The notes under the pieces were generated by a model that was not told where the DNA came from, searched no databases, and saw only the letters and a program-made list of their open reading frames with translations. A program made the translations under genes and the position numbers. Source: Plecoglossus altivelis (taxonomy: Eukaryota > Chordata > Actinopteri > Osmeriformes > Plecoglossidae). Taken from it: a stretch of DNA of 64,000 nucleotides. Positions 59,377 to 64,000 of this stretch are shown piece by piece. The DNA is taken from positions 4,306,912 through 4,370,911 of the forward strand of contig BROE01000013.1 in NCBI GenBank assembly GCA_036571765.1. Direction: 5' to 3'. How positions within the stretch are numbered: position 1 is the stretch's first letter; each line of letters begins with the position of its first letter.

Positions 59377-59939
59377 TTAAAGCGTTCCCTCGTCCAGAAG
59401 TTTGTTGATTCCATGGCAGATCTTCCGGAGGTAGAGTCTGTACTCGTCTCTGTCCCCATACAGCTCGGACAGGAACTGCTCGTGGGCGAAATGGTTAAAG
59501 ACGTGGTCGATGCGAGCATGCGACCTCGCCGTCAGGTGCTGCTCGACCAGCGCGTGCAGCAGGTCCCTGCACTCGAGAAGCAACTCTGACAGAATATTCC
59601 GGTCGAAGGTATACTCCACCTCGTGGAAACTCACTGCGGTCATGGCCGCTTGGTTCATCTTTTTCTTGAAGCGTTCGACAGTGTCGAGGTCGTCCGGGCT
59701 GAACTGGTGGTTGCGGTAGAGGATGCCGATCTTGAGGGCGATCTTGATGACGTCCTTGATGATTTTGTGGGCCTCCTTCTTGCTCTTAGTGAACTCCCGA
59801 CTTGCCTTGTACAGCTCGTCCAGAATCTCACTGCTGGTGTCGTCCGTCAGCAGGTTGGCCACAGCCATCGTCGCCATCTTACTCAGGATCTTCTTCTGGG
59901 CCTGCAAGGCCAACGAGCGTGAGTTAAAGCCCTCCTGAC
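59377..59939 (-). CDS. tnfaip8l3: TNFAIP8-like protein (TIPE family), probable Tnfaip8l3; 3' exon only
   Basis: TIPE-family lipid-transfer protein; TNFAIP8L3 binds and shuttles phosphoinositides at the plasma membrane. The single large exon encodes the whole TIPE domain (about 186 residues). It starts at FNSRSLALQAQKKILSKM, continues through LTDDTSSEILDELYKASRE, KIIKDVIKIALKIGILYRN, VSFHEVEYTFDRNILSELL and HARIDHVFNHF, and ends ICHGINKLLDEGTL. The exon is preceded on the minus strand by acceptors at CTCCCAG (exon from 59939) or GTCAG five bases further in. An internal ATG at 59913 gives a shorter frame, but the conserved sequence extends upstream of it. Human TNFAIP8L3 has a short N-terminal first exon; no match was found up to 64000. 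Tnfaip8l1 is the alternative; 15q21.2 synteny and the VEYTFDRN/NKLLDE segments favour Tnfaip8l3. Confidence 0.88.
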
Positions 59940-59951
59940 CTGGGAGAGAGA

Positions 59952-59957
59952 TGACAG

Positions 59958-59992
<35 letters not shown>

Positions 59993-60034
59993 TGACAGGA
60001 GAGAGAGAGAGAGAGAGGAGAGAGACAGAGAGAG
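59952..60034. repeat. (GA)n repeat next to the tnfaip8l3 exon
   Basis: Two copies of GATGACAGGAGAGAGAGAG-type sequence, with (GA)n filler. On the minus strand it is a pyrimidine tract before the exon acceptor. Confidence 0.9.
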
Positions 60035-60574
60035 ATAATCAGTCACAGGGTCACACAGATTGCCAAGCCTCTGCGTTTAGACTCGTGAAGGAGGAGGGTG
60101 ACTCGGGTCCATTAATCTACAGGAGATGGTGGAGGCCCGTTTCTCTTGGTCCTGCTGGACCGTCTCTGCTGTGGTCCTGCAGCGCGGCCTGGAGAGCTTC
60201 ACCCAGCCTCAAACAGCCTGTCTCCGTGTCTTTACAGCGCGATAAGAACTGTTCTCTGGTTCCACTCCTCTCCCAAACACTTGGCTCTTACATTTAAACA
60301 AACTCCTCAGACGGTGGCGTTGCAGGCTCAGCAGGGACGGTGGGTGAGGGTTGGGTGTCCCTGCAGAGCAGTGCCAGCAGCAAACAGACATGTGAGTCTC
60401 TCCATGTGAGAAGGTGGTGGCCTGGCTCAGATCAAAGCCTTCCAGGGGTTCTTTTTTAGGTACCACACAGCTCCAGATTACATACCAGATAACTCCTATT
60501 ATGATTAAAGCTGAAGGGGGTGGTCCTTATTTATCTTTTCCCCATACACTCAGCTTTCCCCATGTAAATACATA

Positions 60575-60722
60575 TCGAGAGAGAGAGGGAGAGGGAGAGA
60601 GGTCTGGTCCAGGGAGAGGGAGAGCAAACCGAGAGACCAGTAGGGAGGCAGATCACGGAGTGAAAGAAAGAGTGGGTGAGAGAGGTCGGGGGATGGAGGA
60701 GGAGGGATGGGGAGAGGAGGGT
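60575..60722 (+). repeat. GA-rich tract leading into the G-rich tract
   Basis: Purine-rich sequence with AGAGAGGGAGAGGG repeats between 60578 and 60720. Confidence 0.8.
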
Positions 60723-60832
60723 AGGGGGGGGGGGGGCGGGGGGGGGGGGGGGAGGGGGGGGGGAGTGGCGGGGGGGCCGGGGGGGGCGGGGGGGGCGGCC
60801 GGGGCAGCTCAGGGTGGGAGGGGGGGGGGGTT
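60723..60832 (+). repeat. Extreme G-rich tract
   Basis: About 110 bases, mostly G in runs of 4 to 13 with isolated C, A or T. Many potential G-quadruplex segments are present. Run lengths here are likely to be imprecise in any assembly. Confidence 0.9.
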
Positions 60833-62169
60833 CGACTCTGTGTACTTGTTATTCAACTGTTTACCCAGGGTTCCCCTGGAGCTTACAGAAATCTATAGAC
60901 TTCCAGAGCACTTCCAGAGACAGAACATTCAGAGGCCATGTCGGACTTCCTACATGTATTACCACGCTACTTCCTCAGTGGCCATATAAGGCAGGATGAT
61001 AAACCTTTGATCAGGATAGAGAACTGTCAAGGCCCTTGGATGATGGGAGAGGCAGGATCCTAGCCGTTCCTTGGGCCATTTCATGTGAACTGACTTTGCA
61101 TGAAGAGAAGCTATGGCATTTCCCATTCATGCAATTCTCCAATGACATTTCGTGTTCGTGACTGACCATGGCATTTCGAGTCTAATTAGAAAAACGAACT
61201 CGTTTGTCTGAATCAGTGAGAGAAAAAAAAGCATCTCCAAGATGTATTTCCATATTGAACGGAAGTTACCAAGGGTGACAAAAATATGTCAACATACACA
61301 AAATCATGTAAATTCCTTGGTTTATTAGCATTCCTATTTGACTAGCCTGGCCAGGAGATTTTACTGTGCCCTTCATTTTACATAGCTGTATCTGTCATCA
61401 CCAGATCTTCCGGCTCAGTCTAATTTCCTGTGTTCTCTGATTCTGCTCAATGTTCCAGCTGGCCAGCGATGTTCCGAGGGCCTGTGGATATTGTAGCTAC
61501 CAGGGTAGAATCTAAACCCGATAGCTGCATTAAACATGGCTCGTGATCGAGGCTCAGTCATTAGTTTTTTTTCCCCGACAGCTGTTCGACAGACGCATGT
61601 GCCTGGGTCAAGTGCCTTTCAGTCTTGCAGATGAGTCAGACGGGGTGAACTCTCTTGTTCACCAGTCGTGCCCTCGGTTTGAACCCTCTTTTCACACTCA
61701 GGGCGAAGTATAGTACGAGGAATGGAGAGAGAGGAGACTCTGCGAGGAGGACATGACAGAGCAACCAAGGAGGGAACGAGAAAGGAAATCCGTCCGAAAG
61801 TTAAACTGTATTTTATAACCTGTTCATCTCCCCTGTCAGATAGAAGCGGTTGGTCAATCGTCACCTGTTTCTGGGCTTCAACGACGCATTCGTGACATTT
61901 CAAGCGTCAAACGTCAGATTAAATGACGGTAGATTTGTCCCCGGGTTTGTCTCAGATGTTTAAAATCGGGACACACGATTATAAAGATAATCTGACGTTA
62001 ATTCATGCAGATTGTGGAGAATTATGTTCTGGATTTGATGTGTTTTTGGGGGCAAAACATGTGCTGATAAGATTCTGTTGACGTGGTTTCAGTAATCATA
62101 CGGATCCCCCTAAAAATGACCAAACTCTTGGGGCTTGCTAATCTCTGCAGCCATACCTTAGTAAACACC

Positions 62170-62210
<41 letters not shown>

Positions 62211-62236
62211 GCACGCACGCACACACACACACACAG
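62170..62236. repeat. (CA)n with internal (GCAC)n
   Basis: CA run, then four GCAC copies, then CA again. Confidence 0.97.
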
Positions 62237-63392
62237 TCATCCACACTTTATTTATTGTTAGGAATGATTGACAAGGCTGAAGTGTCAGTTAAAGGGCAAA
62301 AATGGGACCTGTCATTGGAGACAGAGTTTTCAGCCTGTGTTAGCACCGTCTTATCACACGCACACATTCACACATGTTACTGATTATCTGACACATGAAA
62401 ACAACCTGTCACAAATCAAACTAATTGACTCAAGCAAGCCATACCTTGACTTAGAGAGCCATAGACTGAAACCAAAAGCTTGATAGCGACTCAAATCGAT
62501 ATATCAATCCATCCAGGTGGTTGGCATCAACTCAACCTAAAAGAATAAGTGGTCAAAGTAGAATCAAAGTGGAAAATGAGAGTGGTGCTCACAGTTTGCT
62601 AGTATTGACTGGCTGGTGACCAGACAGACTCTCATTGTTCCGGTCCAAATGTTTTTATGTTTTTTTATTTTTTTGTTGAAAGCTGAGTCAACAGTTTTTG
62701 GCTGTGTTGCATCAGGATATGGCATCCATGGAAGGTGGAGCTCATGGAGGCTGGCCAGGAGCCGGGATGCAGAGGTGGGGTGGGGCGAGGGGGGTGCGGG
62801 GGGCGCAGGGGGGTGCGGCTCAGCCAGGAGACGGAGGAGCTTGTTTTGGTTTGGGTCCAAAGTAACCAGAGGATTTGTCCATTAGCAGAAACAGCAGCTA
62901 ACACAAACTGGATTGGCCCTTTGCTGGGCTGAACCCCCCCAAGGCACTGGCAAACCTGCCTGATCAGCTACAAGACTGCCTTTCCCGAGTGGCCAGGCTG
63001 TCTGGGGGAGACCGTAGGCGGTGTGTGTGTGTGTGTGTGTGTGCGTTTTGTGCAGGTGCGCATTGTGTGTGCGTGTTCATGTGTACGTGAGCCTGTTTGT
63101 GAATCACAACTGGGCTTTGTAATACAGTGGCATGTGTGTGTGGTGTGGTGTGGTGTGTGGTGTGAATGTGTGTGTGATGTGAATGTGAGTGTGTGTATGT
63201 GTGTGTGTGTGTGTGAGAGAGAGTTTTCATCCTAGCAGTGGAATGCAAATCAGACAGTGTTGTTGCAGACTCAGCATTGTGTCACTGATGGGAGAGTAAG
63301 TCAGATCAGTGCGTCTGGCTGCTTTTCCAACACTGACTGGTGCCTCAGCCAGTCCCTCCACAGCACATATTCTGGACAACTGTTCCCCCTGA

Positions 63393-63395
<3 letters not shown>

Positions 63396-63450
<55 letters not shown>
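63396..63450. repeat. (CA)n microsatellite, about 27 units
   Basis: Pure CA run. A neighbouring region (63023-63214) is TG-rich on the plus strand. Confidence 0.97.
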
Positions 63451-63451
<1 letters not shown>

Positions 63452-64000
63452 GGCCCTACCTATGAGCACACTGCCTGGCTAACTGACACATCAGGTCTCC
63501 CTCACTCCATAAGCCCAAACACACACGAACAACAACGACTGCCTGTTTTGAGTTGCCAGTAATAATACCCTGCTATGTTTACAAGTGCAGAATTCCTGTT
63601 TGTTCCCACCCACGACCAGACCTGCCTATCGACACACACGTACACACGCGCAAAGACGAGCAAACTCACACCTACATAAACAAACGCGCAGTTTTGGATA
63701 GAGCGCCATCGGTGACAGACGGGGTGTTGTGCGAGCGGCGTGATGGCGTGACGGTGTGAAGGTCACACGGCCCATCTTTGTGTCTGCGGTGACATCTGTT
63801 TGATGGCCAGCATGCTCTAAGCCTACCTTACCTTCATCACACTGTGCACGTGTGTGTGTGTGTGTGTCTGCCTCTGTGTTTATCAGGGTAGGCCTGAAGC
63901 TGTATCTTAGTGTGCACAAGCCAACACAACTCATATGTCAGCTTTGAATGAGCGTGTGAACGTGTGGGGTGTCTGTTTGCACTTGTGTGTGTATCAGTGT

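Larger units (their letters stand above)
60035..64000. other. Right-hand flank, probably tnfaip8l3 intron 1 or promoter side
   Basis: No recognisable exon on either strand. Contents are a G-rich tract (60723-60832), CA/GCAC repeats (62170-62236), TG repeats (63023-63044, 63120-63214), a (CA)n run (63396-63450) and a short TG run (63848-63868). If tnfaip8l3 has the usual first exon, this stretch is its intron. Confidence 0.45.

Noticed and set aside
60414..60999. 191-residue frame containing a poly-Gly run
   Set aside because: Created by the G-rich tract; the flanks do not resemble any protein.
1..64000. Endogenous retrovirus or virus-derived gene
   Set aside because: No reverse transcriptase, gag or integrase-like frame and no long terminal repeats were seen.

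Overview
The window is nuclear DNA of a teleost (ray-finned) fish. It has compact spliced genes with GT-AG introns, abundant CA/TG microsatellites, minisatellites and (TAGC)n tracts, and fragments of a tRNA-derived SINE carrying the common teleost motif. The species cannot be fixed from the sequence alone. I rebuilt seven protein-coding genes exon by exon from splice sites, reading frame and family similarity recalled from memory; no database search was possible.

Layout: 1-2.2 kb is intergenic. usp8 (+, 3030-11987, 19 coding exons, 1100 aa) is a deubiquitinase of the endosome/ESCRT system. It is followed tail-to-tail by a second, smaller USP-family gene, best read as usp50 (-, 16547-14091, 6 exons, 432 aa). 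A gap of about 700 bp separates the divergent starts of usp50 and pex16 (+, 17246-22872, 11 exons, 335 aa), a peroxisome membrane biogenesis factor. After about 5.8 kb with repeats and a possible distal promoter comes a tropomodulin, tmod2 or tmod3 (+, 28654-34295, 9 coding exons, 346 aa). About 5.7 kb further on is lysmd2 (+, 40055-43413, 3 exons, 214 aa), tail-to-tail with scg3 (secretogranin III, -, 55112-45149, 12 exons, 509 aa). The last gene is the 3' exon of a TIPE-family gene, most likely tnfaip8l3 (-, 59939-59377); its first exon was not found. The final 4 kb holds simple repeats and an extreme G-rich tract.

The order matches human 15q21.2 (USP8-USP50, TNFAIP8L3, SCG3-LYSMD2-TMOD2-TMOD3), with two differences. 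pex16, on 11p11.2 in human, is inserted here, and DMXL2, GLDN and CYP19A1, which lie between SCG3 and TNFAIP8L3 in human, are absent. The genes are unrelated in function, apart from the USP8/USP50 paralogue pair, and behave as a conserved neighbourhood rather than an operon-like unit.

I found no CRISPR array, phage, defence system or undescribed multi-gene system. The observations most worth a second look are the U12-type intron in pex16, the catalytically intact usp50 facing its paralogue usp8 with matching exon lengths, TG repeats abutting four splice sites, a hAT-like MITE with near-identical 8-bp target duplications, and a duplicated segment shared by the last usp8 intron and the usp8/usp50 interval.
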